Assembly (NCBI GenBank): GCA_016806645.1
Contig: JACSYO010002062.1
Coordinates: 463,001 to 527,000 of the forward strand
Source of the DNA: Ophiodon elongatus
Taxonomy: Eukaryota > Chordata > Actinopteri > Perciformes > Hexagrammidae
Direction: 5' to 3'
Length of the DNA stretch: 64,000 nucleotides
Positions 30,641 to 42,898 of this stretch are shown one piece after another. A program made the position numbers and the translations under genes. Numbering within the stretch: position 1 is the first letter of the stretch; every line of letters begins with the position of its first letter. Below the pieces are notes generated by a model, which ran no database searches, was not told the DNA's origin, and saw nothing but the letters and a program-made list of their open reading frames with translations.

Positions 30641-32684
30641 GAAACTGACACGTGTTGCTGGCATGGTCACAGGTTGCCTTGTCTCGTCACTGATGTGGTG
30701 TTATTTTATCTCCCATCTATTTTATGTGTCTGTTCAGACACTTTTAAATAAGAAGTGCTGACTGTAGTTTGCTATTCTTTATGTTTCACTTCTGGAAGAA
30801 CTATTGTTCCTCTGTATCACTCTCTTAGCACTAGCAAAGTGCTACCAGACAAAAGAAAAAAGGTTTCATGGCCTACCACCATGATGAATCTCTATTTATT
30901 CCTGCCTTCATCTACCAACATCTCATCTCAGGTCAGGGGCTCCAAATTACAAAACAAAACAGTCTACAGCCACACTATGACAGACATTGAGTCATTTTGA
31001 GACATAAATAATCCTAGCAACTGTAATCTGCATGTTAGGAGTTGTATTGCCCTTATAAGGGTATTTCAACGGGTTAAAAAGGACTGTGTGGGCTTTAATC
31101 AAATAGATTGTCAAATCAATTAATTTTTAAACGTATAAACAATTTTGACAATTGTCCTTTCAGTGACATGGTAGTAGGGATGCGCCAATCCAAATTCAGT
31201 CACGACAGCGATACCTGGGCTTTGGGCTTTGATTGACCCTTCATACCCCCTGAAAGCCTCAACAGAAAAACTTCAGGGGGTCTCGAAAATGTATTTGTTA
31301 CTTGCAGTCGGCACTAAAATGTCTTGTAAAAGATTACTAATGACCAACAGCTTTCATTATTCAAACTGCAAAACATTTATTGACAAATATAAATAGTGAG
31401 TGCGAGAGACAATTTCTGTAAGTGACACAGCCAGCCAGAGCTGCAACAGGTTGCCAAAAAGCGAGCCTGTCTTATTTTTGTTTGTTTGTCGACCTAAACG
31501 GACAACATTTGGACAAATTTGATCTAATGCCCTTTTGTGAGAACCTGGGTTAAAGCAGGACATCATCTCTCCTCCTCTGGGATACCGGTTCTATGGAAAT
31601 GAAAAAAAATTTATGACAGTATCTGTTATAGTGGAGCTGGGAGTGTCTAGTTTAAACAGTGAAGAGGAGATGCATCTTGAAATCTGGTCTTACATAGTGT
31701 TTATTGGATCTCCAAAAGTATAAAAGCACACTATGTTACTTATTAAGGTGAAAAAAAATGCACTCCACCTCCGACCTTTTGAAATCAAAATCAAGAGTCA
31801 ACCTCCGCACAAAGAAACAGGTCGGTTCAACCTCTCAGGCTTTTTACTGCTGAGGGAGCCGGGCACCCCCAATCCCGAGGCTGACTTGTGCTTTATGAGC
31901 TCATATCGCGGCTGCAGCACGTCAGCAGCACGTCTGCATTAGAGTGCTCCGGACGGGAGGGACGTACGCCTCGAAACGGATTCCACTCTCATAAATGTAA
32001 AGATTTGTCTGATTCTTTCATAGGCTCGGCCTTTGAACCGCGGAGCGTGCAATAAACTCTGAATTCCAACACAATTTCCTGTCCCCCACTGGAAGACGCT
32101 TTTGTGATTGGGAGATGAGATCGGAGTTAAAGGTGTACACGCTCATGCGGACGTACAGTTTATGAACACCCACATGCACCCAGACATATTATACAGACTG
32201 ATTCCATGTGCTACAGGGCCCAGAGGAATCCAGGTACAATTTGAGTGTGGAGGCAGGTAAAGATAAAACTTAAAAAGCTTTATAAAGCCCTCAACCCAAG
32301 TCATAACTGCACTCATGTCAGGTCCCTTAGTATTAACTCTGTCCTGCTGTCAGATCTTAAAAGACAATTGCATTTTCACAAATTTTTCGAAGCGTGTATG
32401 CAATTGACCAGAAGCAAAAAAACTAACGCTAACGGCTGTAAATTAATTGGTACACGCGCAAACGATGCTGCTGTTTTTTGGCATACGCCGCTTTAAAATG
32501 TTGCGTTCCGTGTGAAAGTACTCATGACAAAAACAACTAATAGAAAAAATATTCTGAGGTGCAATTAATCACACGGAAAAAAATAAAATAAAATGCCCCC
32601 AGTTGTGTAAAACCCTTTAGATTCTCAACATTTAGCTTCAACCTTCAATTTTGTCTTTCCCCAATACTCCCAGCCCAGACCAGA
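30641..32684. other. Non-coding DNA, no recognised gene
   Basis: AT-leaning sequence with no bounded element. At 32509-32575 is the second copy of the word group GTGTGAAAGTACTCATGACA, also seen at 10857 and 41157. No open frame shows a domain. Confidence 0.35.
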
Positions 32685-32699
32685 CCCCCCCCCCCCCCC
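32685..32699. repeat. C homopolymer run
   Basis: About 15 consecutive C. Length is uncertain because such runs are hard to sequence. Confidence 0.85.
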
Positions 32700-32881
32700 T
32701 TTCTCTCATTCTTTGTCTCTCTCCCTCTGTAGCCCCAGGATTTTGATAAACACAGTTGATCCTGGGCCTATGCACTGAGTTTGCAGTGTTTGAAGGGCAG
32801 CCTTTCTACTCGGGACCTTGTTTATTCTGCCCACTCCCCGTCAACCGTGTTTAATGTCACCAAGGCTTTTCTCTCCCTTGA

Positions 32882-32906
32882 ACACAAACACACACACGCA
32901 CTTACG

Positions 32907-32993
<87 letters not shown>
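32882..32993. repeat. Long (CA)n microsatellite
   Basis: Interrupted CACGCACTTACGCACG start, then more than 40 pure CA units. Confidence 0.97.
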
Positions 32994-32994
<1 letters not shown>

Positions 32995-33315
32995 CTTTAC
33001 ATAAGTTGTAACAAAAGGGAGAGAGAGTGAAATAAAGGGAAAGAAACAGATAGCAGCTAGTGCATGTGTGTGTCTGTGTTATGGGAATAGAGGGAAGGTA
33101 ATGCATGAAAGCCAGAGCTGCTGATTACATCTCTTTTGAGGAGTGTGTGTATGTGTGTGTGTCTAAAAGTGTGTGTGAGTACGGGGGAGAGTTTGTTGAG
33201 TAAAACCAGGCATACCAGCATCTTGGCACATGCATATGGTTTTGGCATTTCGGGTTTTGTTCAGAGAAAAACAGCCTTCCCCCTATCCAAAGGCTTCAGA
33301 GTGCAAAGAGGCCTA

Positions 33316-33406
<91 letters not shown>
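33316..33406. repeat. Long (TG)n microsatellite
   Basis: About 45 TG units, opposite in sense to the long CA array about 320 bp upstream. A second, shorter TG array follows at 33479-33518. Confidence 0.97.
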
Positions 33407-33407
<1 letters not shown>

Positions 33408-33480
33408 ATTAAGCCTGTTTGAACAGTGGGTTTGTATGCTGTCGTTGTAGCATTCAGGTTAAGGTGTATGATTTGTATGG

Positions 33481-33515
<35 letters not shown>

Positions 33516-33518
33516 GTA

Positions 33519-34329
33519 GTTCATGTTAAAAGTGAGCCAGCAGTGTAATCTGAGTGCTGACAGTCTAAATCCCCAGTGGGAAAGTGGCTTTTGTACAGTA
33601 AAAAAAAAAGACATGTGACCCAGATTACTTGCAGCAGTGTACATATCATTAGATTATACAACATATAATCAAATATCATTCATGAAAGTGGGGAACTCTG
33701 GGTTTGAAAAATAATATATATAAGTCACGAAGGATCAAGGGATATCCTCGGAAAAACAAACAGCGACTCAGGATTTTTGTGCTGTGTTCATTTAGTGGAT
33801 TACGTTGGTTTTTTTTTACTTTAAAGCTACTAAAGAGGAAATTTAGTTGATTTTGGCGGTCCCTGTGGAGAAAAGCGGTAGTGTTTCTGAGCACCAGAGC
33901 TCTGACAGTTTGCCCCGCGTAGTCCTGGTTCTGGTCCTCCCATGCCACCTTTCCCAGCCCAGTAATATGGCCTGGGCCCCCCAGGTGTTGGCTCCAAAAC
34001 TTTTGAAACAGTGTGTTCACTTGGAGTCCAAAGGACTATAGTAAGAAGCGGATCGAACAAATAGGTTTTAAGGCTCTTTAAATGGGGTTTTCCTTCTATT
34101 CTAAGACTGTAAAATTATGTTTTTGTGTGAAAGCTCAAATAGACAGAACATGTTTTTAACCATAAAAAAGGCTAAAACACTGTAAAACTGTAAAAAGGAG
34201 ACTTTCTCGATCAATTCAATCAAATTCCTGAACTCCAAGCTGTAACGCTCTTCATGCTGAACAGCAGCCCCTGTGGCCACAACTGTCAATTACAGCAGAA
34301 CGTCGCATTGAATTTCCCTTTTCCCATTT
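33519..34329. other. Non-coding DNA, possibly repeat-derived
   Basis: The part at 33830-34030 (GGCGGTCCCTGTGGAG, CTCTGACAGTTTGCCCCGCG, GGCCTGGGCCCCCCAGGTG) resembles teleost repeat sequence I have seen before, but it has one copy here and no visible ends. No gene recognised. Confidence 0.3.
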
Positions 34330-34446
34330 TACATGATTCTTTTGAATCTTTTGATTTAAGATATTGTCATTAAGTCTTTAACAAGTGAAAGTCCCTGGTG
34401 AGGGATCAATAAAGTTCTTATCTTGTCATCTATCTTATCTTATCTT
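34330..34446 (+). mobile_element. LINE-type 3' end with simple-repeat tail
   Basis: Reads GTCCCTGGTGAGGGATC, a short stem-loop (TCCC/GGGA), then AATAAAG and a tail of TCTTATCTTATCTT units ending at 34446. A terminal stem-loop, an AATAAA word and a short tandem tail are how many teleost L2/RTE-type LINEs and their SINE partners end. The upstream body is not identifiable, so it is a severely 5'-truncated copy or a SINE. Confidence 0.55.
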
Positions 34447-34688
34447 TCGGGATGTGCGAAAACAGACCACAGACCATAAGCAGGAAACTTCCTGTTTTAC
34501 TTTCGTGCTTATAGCTTACAGCTTATCGCTAATTAAATTAAAGTTTAATTTGCAAGATGAATAATGTGTTTTTTTTAAAATATTTTTTACAAAGTCTTTC
34601 AGGCACTACTAGCTAAACTAGCCCATCTACACGTTAAGAGCACCTACATATATCCTAGCTTGTATTAGTAGCCAGCAGACAGGGTTTT

Positions 34689-34802
34689 GTGTTCCCCTCC
34701 TCGTCTCCACAGGCCTACTTGATAGAATTCTATAAATCAATGGGAGCAGCGGCTAAAGACGTTTACACACTGGGCCTGATGTTTTACTTCGACCTGGAGT
34801 GG
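34689..34802 (+). other. Exon-like segment, unproven
   Basis: After TCGTCTCCACAG, a good 3' splice-site context, an open frame reads AYLIEFYKSMGAAAKDVY and then TLGLMFYFDLEW before running into a CA array. Residue composition is protein-like, but no 5' splice site follows before the CA array and I recognise no family. Chance is the leading explanation. Confidence 0.15.
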
Positions 34803-34806
34803 ACAA

Positions 34807-34829
34807 ACACACACACACACACACACACA
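34807..34829. repeat. (CA)n microsatellite
   Basis: About 11 CA units directly after the exon-like segment. Confidence 0.85.
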
Positions 34830-35151
34830 AGTAGACACACGTGCGCACATAAAAACCCTGAATGGTTCACGGACGAGATCATGGATGAGAAAGCACTACA
34901 CACAGACACACACACGTGCAGATCCGAGCTCGCACACGCAAACAGCCCCCCCTCAGGTCTCGCCCCCCCCAAATGTCTGCTGAGTTCACAAAGTATTTAT
35001 TAGCCGAGCCACATCTGCAAGCCATTTCAGCTGTTGTTATTGTTGAGTCGGTCCGAGTCGAGGAGAAGGACTGGACACTGCATTCAGGCCTCCACACCCC
35101 ATTTACCTCCCCTCCCTGAGTCAGGACATCTTAAGGAGGTCCAGGAGGATG

Positions 35152-35153
<2 letters not shown>

Positions 35154-35197
<44 letters not shown>
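35154..35197. repeat. (TG)n microsatellite
   Basis: About 22 pure TG units. Confidence 0.95.
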
Positions 35198-35199
<2 letters not shown>

Positions 35200-35701
35200 A
35201 AAAACCAGCAGGAAACCCATCCTACCATTTCATGCTCAGGGGGGACTTTATTGTCCAGGTCCGGTGCTAAACCCCTCAAGTTCATTAACGTCTCCAAACT
35301 GCTTCAAGGTTTCTTCGCCAATACACCCCTCCTCCCCTCAATCTACCGCAGCAAAACAATGGCCCTTTTCTGGAGGATTAACACTCAAAAGGTGCATACA
35401 GTACAGGCCCTTTGACGTTCATATTAATGGTCCCGATGCATGCGAATGAGACACAGCAGGGGGGACAGAGCTGGATGAACACGCAGGATATTTACATGTT
35501 TCATTAATCTGCTAACATTTGTCCTTGGGTGGGCCATGTGTGTGTGTGTATGTGGGAGCATTTAAATTTTCCACTATTTGATGCATTCGATCTCCGTTGA
35601 ATAGAGATGGTCTGTGAAAACCACGAACAAAAAGAAAAAAAATGCTGATAGAAGTAAAAGGAGCGCACAGAGAGTTTGGGTGGCCCTATCGTGTACAGTT
35701 A

Positions 35702-35733
35702 TGTGTGTGGGTGCGTGAGTGCGTGCGTGTTTG

Positions 35734-35765
<32 letters not shown>

Positions 35766-35828
35766 TGTGCGTGCGTGCGCGTGCGTGTGTGTGTGCGTGT
35801 GTGTGCGCGTGTGTGTGTGTGTGTGTGA
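35702..35828. repeat. Long (TGCG)n / (TG)n compound array
   Basis: About 127 bp with an inner block of at least eight GTGC/GCGT units, CGCG steps, and flanking TG. Strongly alternating purine-pyrimidine sequence. Open frames over it read Arg-Ala-Cys-Val and are artefacts. Confidence 0.95.
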
Positions 35829-36194
35829 GCTGGGGATCTACAGTAAAGCCCCGTGCACACAGACCGTCATTAGTGATGAATGGGCCTACCTGGTGAGAGG
35901 GCCCTTCATAGACACACACACACACTCACAGTCCTCTTGCAAATGGATTTCACTGCACCGCCAATAGTCATCCTCTGTTTTATCTCTCTTATCCCCCTCT
36001 CACACACACACACACGAACACACACTGAGTGTAATCCACTGTGTGTGTTTATATTGTCCGTGGCCCCCAGGATTACAGCAGCTAAGCGGGGAATGCTGGG
36101 AACAGCAGGTGAAGCGCCGCGATGGGTCTTCTTTCCGTGACGTGTAGCTCTGGAACAGGGGGGCTGAGGTGGTCTGCAGAGAGTGGGAGAGAGA

Positions 36195-36196
36195 CA

Positions 36197-36232
<36 letters not shown>
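36195..36232. repeat. (GA)n microsatellite
   Basis: About 17 GA units in a wider purine-rich block (36180-36250). Confidence 0.92.
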
Positions 36233-36235
<3 letters not shown>

Positions 36236-36369
36236 ATGGAAAAAAGACAAAGTGATAGGACTTTTATTTAGAGCTGCATTATTCCTATTTTAACAATGGG
36301 ACAAATAACTTACATGTATTGTAGATCAACTCTTGTGATGAACGCATAGAGAGTTATTACTGGAGTCTG

Positions 36370-36640
36370 CAGTTTGTCTCGGCTCTACAGAGCATTTTAG
36401 CATCTTTTAGCTCTTTGTTTTGGTTTTACTATAAGAACAACTGTACAGCACCAAGCGGCGGACATACAAAGTTAGCAACTAGCTAACTTTAAAGGAGCAT
36501 TAAACACCTAAAGAGACAAATATTTCCCTTGGGAGCTGGTGGAGACCAAAACCGAGCTGAAAAAGAGATGTATGTTTAACTTACATTCATCTGGTGGACA
36601 CAAACGGGCTCCAATGAAACCTAATTGAACGTGTAAATTA
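36370..36640. repeat. Teleost-type interspersed repeat fragment
   Basis: Contains AGCATTTTAGCATCTTTTAG, CTCTTTGTTTTGGTTTTAC, AAAGGAGCATTAAACACC, AATATTTCCCTTGGGAGCTG and GTGGAGACCAAAACCGAGC. This order of words is familiar to me from a common percomorph repeat. The ends are not visible and there is no second copy in this window. Confidence 0.4.
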
Positions 36641-39017
36641 TAGCCGTGTCTCGGACTCCACAAGGTCCCCTGCATTTCTCACACTGGTTACACAATCTAA
36701 TTGAAGCAGAAAGGATACAAAGAATTATAATTTTTTTCGTAACAATTTTACACAAAGTCAGCACACCAGAGATGTCTTGTAATAATAAAATTGGGAGCAC
36801 ACACGTTTACGGCAAGTAGAATTGGTTAAAGCTGAACCAGGAAGTTGGTCCATAAACTATTGGGTGGATGTTTACGATGTAAAGTTTGGGTGATAAATTT
36901 ACCATTTGACTTCATTTTCTCGACCAAATACATCTGGCTGCTCTTATTTCATGCCTCATAGGACTCATTTTCAGCGTTGCTGTCGCATTTCCAATGGAAA
37001 TGATGACCCAAAGGTAGACCCAAGCTTCAACATTTATACTGTCGAGCCGGAGAGCACAACAGAGAGGCACCAAAGAGAATCCTGTGATGGGACAAGTGTC
37101 CCCTCCTGTCCCCTCTGCTGAACGCTGAGGGCAGCAGCAGCAGTTAACCTGCCCGTCACCCGTTGTTCTACAACTGAGGAAACCGCTGTCCAAACAAGAT
37201 ATGCCGCCGCTCCGACACCTCCGCTCTGACTCATCCTCCCCGCTTTTATCGCCGACACCACTTTCCCACAGCCACATCCAAAGCCATTACAGATCAGCTT
37301 CCAGGGTCAAAGGTCATGGCGGTAGCCTGGGTCGCTAAAGCTTCATGGGGATGGAGTATGAGAGTCACCCATATCCTGATATTGTACCTGAATATAGTAC
37401 GAGTTTATGATGATGCCAGCATTTATACACACTTATATGTTACATGTATCATGTCTTTTATTTTGGAGTAGCATTATCTTAGAGAGTAAATGAAGCCCAC
37501 GACACACTTGCACCACCATTCATTCCTTTCTTCGATTTATATGTGAGAAGATGTTGACAGGGATCTTCTCCATAACGTCTGTCTGTCTGCATGTGGAGAT
37601 TCCTGGCCTTGAAAAATATATTTTTTTATGTTATTATTTATACTTTTACAATAGTTTTTGGGGGGAGGACTGGTTACCAAGCATGCCAAAGGAATTTTCT
37701 GATGGAAGTAATTCTTCGGTTCCCAAGCCAGTGCTATTTGCAGCTGAATCTGACAACAGACTTTCTTTTTCTTTTTTATCCTAAAAGCTGCAATGCGGTC
37801 TGATATTAATCATGATAGAGATACTCCAGGCAGGAGGTGGCAGGTGGTGTAAACGTGGTGGGAAGCTTGGTGTGCCAGTGTATGTGGGTTTTGGTGACAG
37901 CACAGATAAACGGACCCTACGTCAGTCTGAATGGTGCTTTATTCCTACATTTCTATGAATTTCGAAAGGCCAATGTGCTGCCATTTGAATGGCTTTCAAC
38001 AAAAAATTTCCAGCAGCCTCTCTGTACAAAACCGCCATTGGTTGATTGTCAAAATCATGCGAAGAATGAGCAGTTATGATTATATTTGTTCCTTTCAAAT
38101 GACAGCCGCTTGGCCTTCTCTCCACCAAAAACCCTTTGGGCGTCCAAGGTTAAGGCATCTGGAAAGATTTAGCTCATATAAATGCTTTATGTCGGTCAAA
38201 TGTTAATCTAATGCTTATTTTCGTGATTTCATCTTGCATGCTAGCTTGCAATATTTCTGTTTCATTGCTGAGTGTTGCTAATTTCTTTTTGATCTTTCCC
38301 CAGAAGAGGAGACTCTCCTCTTGCCGAGCTATGGACATGTGCTTTAATGACCTGTGGACTCAGGTGTGGTTACAGAATGAATACGGACAGAAAGACAAGG
38401 AGACGTGGATGCGGCGAGCTGGAGGCACGGTTTTGGAAAAAGACAGAAAGAAAGAAACGGAGGGGTTGGATGGGAACGGAAAGCAAAGAAGGCGGCACTC
38501 ATCACTCAGTTATATAAGCCGGCTAAATGAGTCAGTGCAGAAATCAGAGCAATCGGAGTGGCGGCGCAGACAGACTTGGCCCGAGGATCTGGAACACCGG
38601 GAGGAATAACACACAAATGATAAGGCCATGGCCTCCCGGCTGCTGAGTCATGTCGTGTCTTTATACTGCTTTAATAAACATGGAGATCAAAGGCAGATCT
38701 GGGTGCAATAGTTGCTGCATTCATTTATGTTTCCTGGTAAGTCTTACATCACTGTGGCACAGAAGCTGTCAATCACACATTTGTAAATCTTCTGACATCC
38801 CAACTGTGTTGTCCCTTTTTCAACAAAGCTATTTCAGGTCTAGCATACCTTTAGCAGGTATGTGCAGTAAAACAAACTGTAAAAATGCATTTAGCTGATT
38901 GGCTCTGGAATATGTAAACAGGATTTTAGAGATAAAAGGTGTCAGATTTCGTTCCCCTAAAATCCAACTTTAGTTGTGTGTGTTCTCACACAGCTTTCCT
39001 AGCTACACCTAAAAAAA
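36641..39017. other. Non-coding DNA, no recognised gene
   Basis: Average composition without long microsatellites. The 38211-38609 frame follows a CCCCAG acceptor-like site but has no recognised domain and contains low-complexity Lys/Glu/Arg stretches. A 9-bp-arm near-perfect palindrome around AGAGGAGACTCTCCTCT lies near 38304-38322. Confidence 0.35.
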
Positions 39018-39392
39018 AGATTCAGCAATATCCCACAAAATCAATTCGTAATCCGGGTAATCATAAACCGGAGCGCAAAAACCCACAAAAGGGGCGTGGG
39101 GCAGAAGTTCTGGTGGATGGCTCAAACAAACAAAAAAATCTTTCCTCCAGGAGACCTTCATTCCCTGTGTGAAACGAGAAGTCATCGGTCATTTATTTTT
39201 CACGTAACTTGTGTACTTGTGTCAGTACCGGCACCTCCGTAGTTATATCAACCCAGACAACAATCTCTTCCTAAACCTAACTAATTCACGATATTTTCCT
39301 AAACCTAACTAAGTAGTTTTGCTGCCTAAACCTAACTAAGTTGTTTCCTGTGAAGACGGAAGTTTAATTTGTAAAGACTGTATGCATGCTGA
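39018..39392 (+). mobile_element. CCTAAACC-family repeat, longer copy
   Basis: Left part has TATCCCACAAAATC, ATAAACCGGAGCGCAAAAAC, and CCCACAAAAGGGG. Then come TCTTTCCTCCAGG, GTGTGAAACGAGAAGTC, CCTAAACCTAACTAA (three times) and GTGAAGACGGAAGTTTAA. It aligns over nearly its full length with the minus-strand copy at 53.5-54.0 kb, which retains the far left terminus missing here. Confidence 0.78.
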
Positions 39393-39492
39393 GCTTGCGA
39401 AAATGTCATATGCATTGAATGTGTTGTAACTCTGTTATGTTGTTCATTCTGTACACATGACATGACGCATGCAAGCAAGTGTTCCTGTATTC

Positions 39493-39520
39493 GTGTGTGT
39501 GTGTGTGTGTGTGTGTATAG

Positions 39521-39580
<60 letters not shown>
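39493..39580. repeat. (TG)n microsatellite
   Basis: Two TG blocks of about 12 and 24 units separated by TATAGGTATG, starting about 100 bp beyond the repeat copy. Confidence 0.95.
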
Positions 39581-39581
<1 letters not shown>

Positions 39582-39792
39582 GTCACGCTACAGAGCAGCC
39601 AGGCCGTAATGGTCCAGCTCAGTTTATTTGCACAGCCACCCAGAGACCCCGCAGGTCCACAGATTCAATCAGAGAGGATGTGGTTTTACTTCTAATTTCG
39701 CACAAACAGTTTCGGCTATGCTATGAGTACCTGTAGAGCTGGAGATGAATGGATGTACAGATGGATGGGTAGCGAGAGATATGAGAGTGTTC

Positions 39793-39810
39793 ATGTGTGT
39801 GTGTGTGTGC

Positions 39811-39852
<42 letters not shown>
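39793..39852. repeat. (TG)n microsatellite
   Basis: About 28 TG units with a GCGCG interruption. Confidence 0.95.
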
Positions 39853-39855
<3 letters not shown>

Positions 39856-40049
39856 TGAACGCGTAAGCGCACCATGTGTTTGGCCACTGTGTATGTGTGT
39901 ATACCTTTCTTTGTATGCCTACATTCATGTCTGCATGTGAGGCATGCAGCAAAATTCTGTTTGTGCAAAAACATGTAGAAGTTGTACATGTTCTCATTTT
40001 TGCATTTGTGTACATGAGCTAAAAGTGTACACACAGTATTACAGTGTGT

Positions 40050-40054
<5 letters not shown>

Positions 40055-40114
<60 letters not shown>

Positions 40115-40118
40115 GTGT
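40055..40118. repeat. (TG)n microsatellite
   Basis: About 31 TG units with one C near the end. Confidence 0.95.
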
Positions 40119-40638
40119 AGAATGCCTGACCCACTGCTCTTACAGCGCAGCAGTAATGAGCTTATTAGTCTGGGGATGTATTTAAAGCAGGTCACAGCAG
40201 TCCGGGTTATTAACAGCGGACTGTACGCACATGGACATGTGATATATGTGGCAGTGGCAGTAATTGTAACAGCAGTAATAATAGGTCAGGCAGTGTTTGT
40301 GCTAGTTGTTAATGCTGCGGTTGCACAGTTTTGTTAATAAGGGGGATGTGTGCGTCGCATAATTGTGATAATTGTAACCATTTGGCTGTGGATACACACG
40401 CTTGTCCCAAACGCTTGGATATCCACGCTTCACACGCAAGGAGTCCCATGGTGTGTCAGACCAAAAACTCTTGAAACTCTTCAGTTCCTCTGTGACTCTT
40501 CAGTAATATGTCTAGGGCTTTTATTGTGAAAGGTAAGAACGGAAGGAGTGGATTTGGTCTGCCCCTTTGCCAAGGTTTAAAGGAGTAATAAAGTTTGCCG
40601 TCTTGGTTTGGACTACGGGGCCTCCGTGTTGTAGTACA

Positions 40639-41050
40639 CATAGACTGTATGTAAGAAGTGGATGTAATTGTTGTGACATCACCCATTGGTACGCGGACTG
40701 CTGTTTTGAAGCCTTGAGTTTGACATTTTGGCCTTCGCCATCTTGGTTCTTTGCAACCAGTGAATGGAAGTGACCATATTTAGACTAAGGAAGAGTGAGC
40801 TAGAGACCCCGTCCTCTGGTAGCGGAGGCAACCTGTCAATCACAAGGTAGCCACGTCCTAAACATACCCTGCTTTATGGTCTATTTTCTAGTTTACCATG
40901 TTTACTGAGTGAGAGTTAAGGTCATTTTCTCATAGACTTTTATACAATCAGACTTCTTTTTGCAACCAAAGGAGTCGCCCGATGATGGCCATTAGAGAGT
41001 AGGCCCTTATGCATTTGCTTCATTTGTCAGAACTGGAGGTTGCCACCTGG
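40639..41050 (+). mobile_element. CATAGACTG element, copy C
   Basis: Starts CATAGACTGTATGTAAGAAG and ends GGTTGCCACCTGG, flanked by TAGTACA (40632-40638) and TTGTACA (41051-41057), a six-of-seven match. The interior retains CATTTTGGCCTTCGCCATC and TTGCAACCAGTGAATGG, which correspond to the minus-strand words in copy A and are missing from copy B. Decay is greater than in B. Confidence 0.82.
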
Positions 41051-41958
41051 TTGTACACTATAGTGTGTGTTTTGAATATCCCTGTTGTGATTGGTTGATG
41101 CTTTTAATCCCGGTGCGAAAACTCCGTTTTCTTTTGTTTCATAATATTTGCATTCTATGTGACAGTACACATGATAAAAACAACAGTTGGAAAAAGCATA
41201 CTGACTTTCAATTAACTGCGAACTGCAAAACATATTTTGCATGTTAGATAGCATATAAATCATTACGTATCACAAAATGTCACTTAAAAACACAACTCTC
41301 TCACTCTTTGCAATGTCTAAAATTTCTACACATGGTTTCTGGTTGCATGGTTTTAAATGGTCTTTCTGACCTGGACTTCAGTGATGGCAGTAATTGAGTA
41401 AAAAGGTGGGTAAACACGCAGGTCAAAAGCTAAAGGCAAATATTGACCCGCTGATTTCAGACCAGGCTGCTCGTGAAAACACCTCCACAAAACCAGCTAA
41501 GTGAGCAAGTAGACTACGAGACATTGTTTTTTTTTACCACTGGTTCACCGACAGGCCTTCGTGGACTGAATTCTCACAGGCAAAGAAGGTCACACCACAG
41601 GTCCAACTCTCTCCATTTCTATGTGGACTTCAGGCTTTCCAGCAATGAGACAACAGTTTCGTTCCCACGGAGTTAGGCAGGAAGAATAGGGCTCAGATGA
41701 AAAATTGCTCCGACACTTACAGCACCGAGCAGTTCCATGCAGAACTGATGTTCACAGAAGAAGAAACCAGTGCGGTTGCTTTGCTTCCTTGGACTTTCAC
41801 AGGCTTCTTTTTTTTTTGCAATACTGTCTTTTTTATTATCCCAAAAAACTCAACAATAACTTTACAAAGTTTCTTCTGTGTCCTTCAAGCTGGCGGCCAA
41901 GCCTTCCAGTTCCTTCTTAAGTTACAGTTGCATATCGCTGACATCTGCACAGAAAAAA
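41051..41958. other. AT-rich non-coding DNA
   Basis: Includes the third copy of the GTGACAGTACACATGATA word group (41157-41215). No gene is supported: the 141-codon frame at 41697-42122 has no recognised domain and spans the hairpin below. Confidence 0.35.
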
Positions 41959-42010
41959 TTAGACCCTTGAAAAGATGTCTAATCCTTTGGACATCTTTTC
42001 AAGGGTCTAA
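41959..42010. other. Perfect 21-bp inverted repeat, 10-nt loop
   Basis: The left arm (41959-41979, TTAGACCCTTGAAAAGATG plus TC) and right arm (41990-42010) are exact reverse complements. The loop is TAATCCTTTG. As RNA from either strand this would be a 52-nt hairpin with a fully paired stem. A primary microRNA would normally show a longer, imperfect stem, so a small palindromic duplication is also possible. Confidence 0.85.
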
Positions 42011-42816
42011 AGAACTTCCTTTCATAGTCAATTACCTATATCAGTGTATGCATATCTTAGCTATATTTTCAACCTTCATTCATTATGAAAACTCTTGGGT
42101 TTCAGCCAAGCAACTATCCTGATAAAGACCCCTGGGGGGAAATCTAGAGCAGAGGCCATTTTGGTTCTTCAGCGAGACGTAATGGAGGCCATTGAGTGGT
42201 CCCCGGACAGGAAACCAGGGGCCGTTGGGGGTCGTTGACAGGCGTCACTGACCCCTTTCTCTGCTCATCTGAGGAGAAACCAGAACCAACCCCTCCCCTC
42301 CCCAGCTGACAACACAACATCTCCTCACATTCAGTCCCCGGCCAGAGATTTGGTGCTAATAGCTGAGGAATGATGATTGTCCCCGCGGTCAGGTTTCACA
42401 GAGGAGACGTTGTCGGACAAAGGACAGGGAGGAGAGAGTCAGCTCAGTGTCAAACACTATGAGCATGCAAGCTCCAAGAGGTGGACTCCACAGGTTCTTT
42501 GTTCAGGAGAATGTCCATTTTTATACCCTTGGTTTGTGCCTGCGAACATGTATAATCATAAGCTACAATATAATACAATACATATAATAGATAAATTAAT
42601 GCCCGGCTGAAATGGGTTGAACAACCCGGGAAATGTCTTGTAACCACAGTCAAGCTCAGTTAAACTTGTATCTTGTAAGTTATGGATTCAGACGGCACAA
42701 CCGTCGAGCCCCGCAAGACCCACATACACAAATACCCCTCTAGGATAATGACATGTGCAGCGAATCAAGAGATCGAGTGACGCTCTGTCACACAGATCCC
42801 TCTCTTCAAACCCACC

Positions 42817-42848
42817 ACACAGAGAGAGAGAGAAAGAGAGAGAGAGAC

Positions 42849-42897
<49 letters not shown>
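42817..42897. repeat. (GA)n microsatellite with CA interruptions
   Basis: About 80 bp of GAGA blocks with AAAG and ACAG interruptions at 10-14-bp intervals. Purine-rich mirror-type tract. Confidence 0.93.

Positions 42898-42898
<1 letters not shown>

Noticed and set aside
36071..36108. 38-bp segment between CCCCCAG and GTGAAG as an exon
   Set aside because: Two of the three phases lack support and no protein family is recognised; splice-like contexts of this quality are common by chance.
38211..38609. 132-codon frame preceded by an acceptor-like CCCCAG
   Set aside because: Low-complexity Lys/Glu/Arg stretches, no recognised domain, no donor site or partner exon.
41697..42122. 141-codon frame
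   Set aside because: It runs straight through a perfect inverted repeat and a T-rich stretch, with no recognised family.
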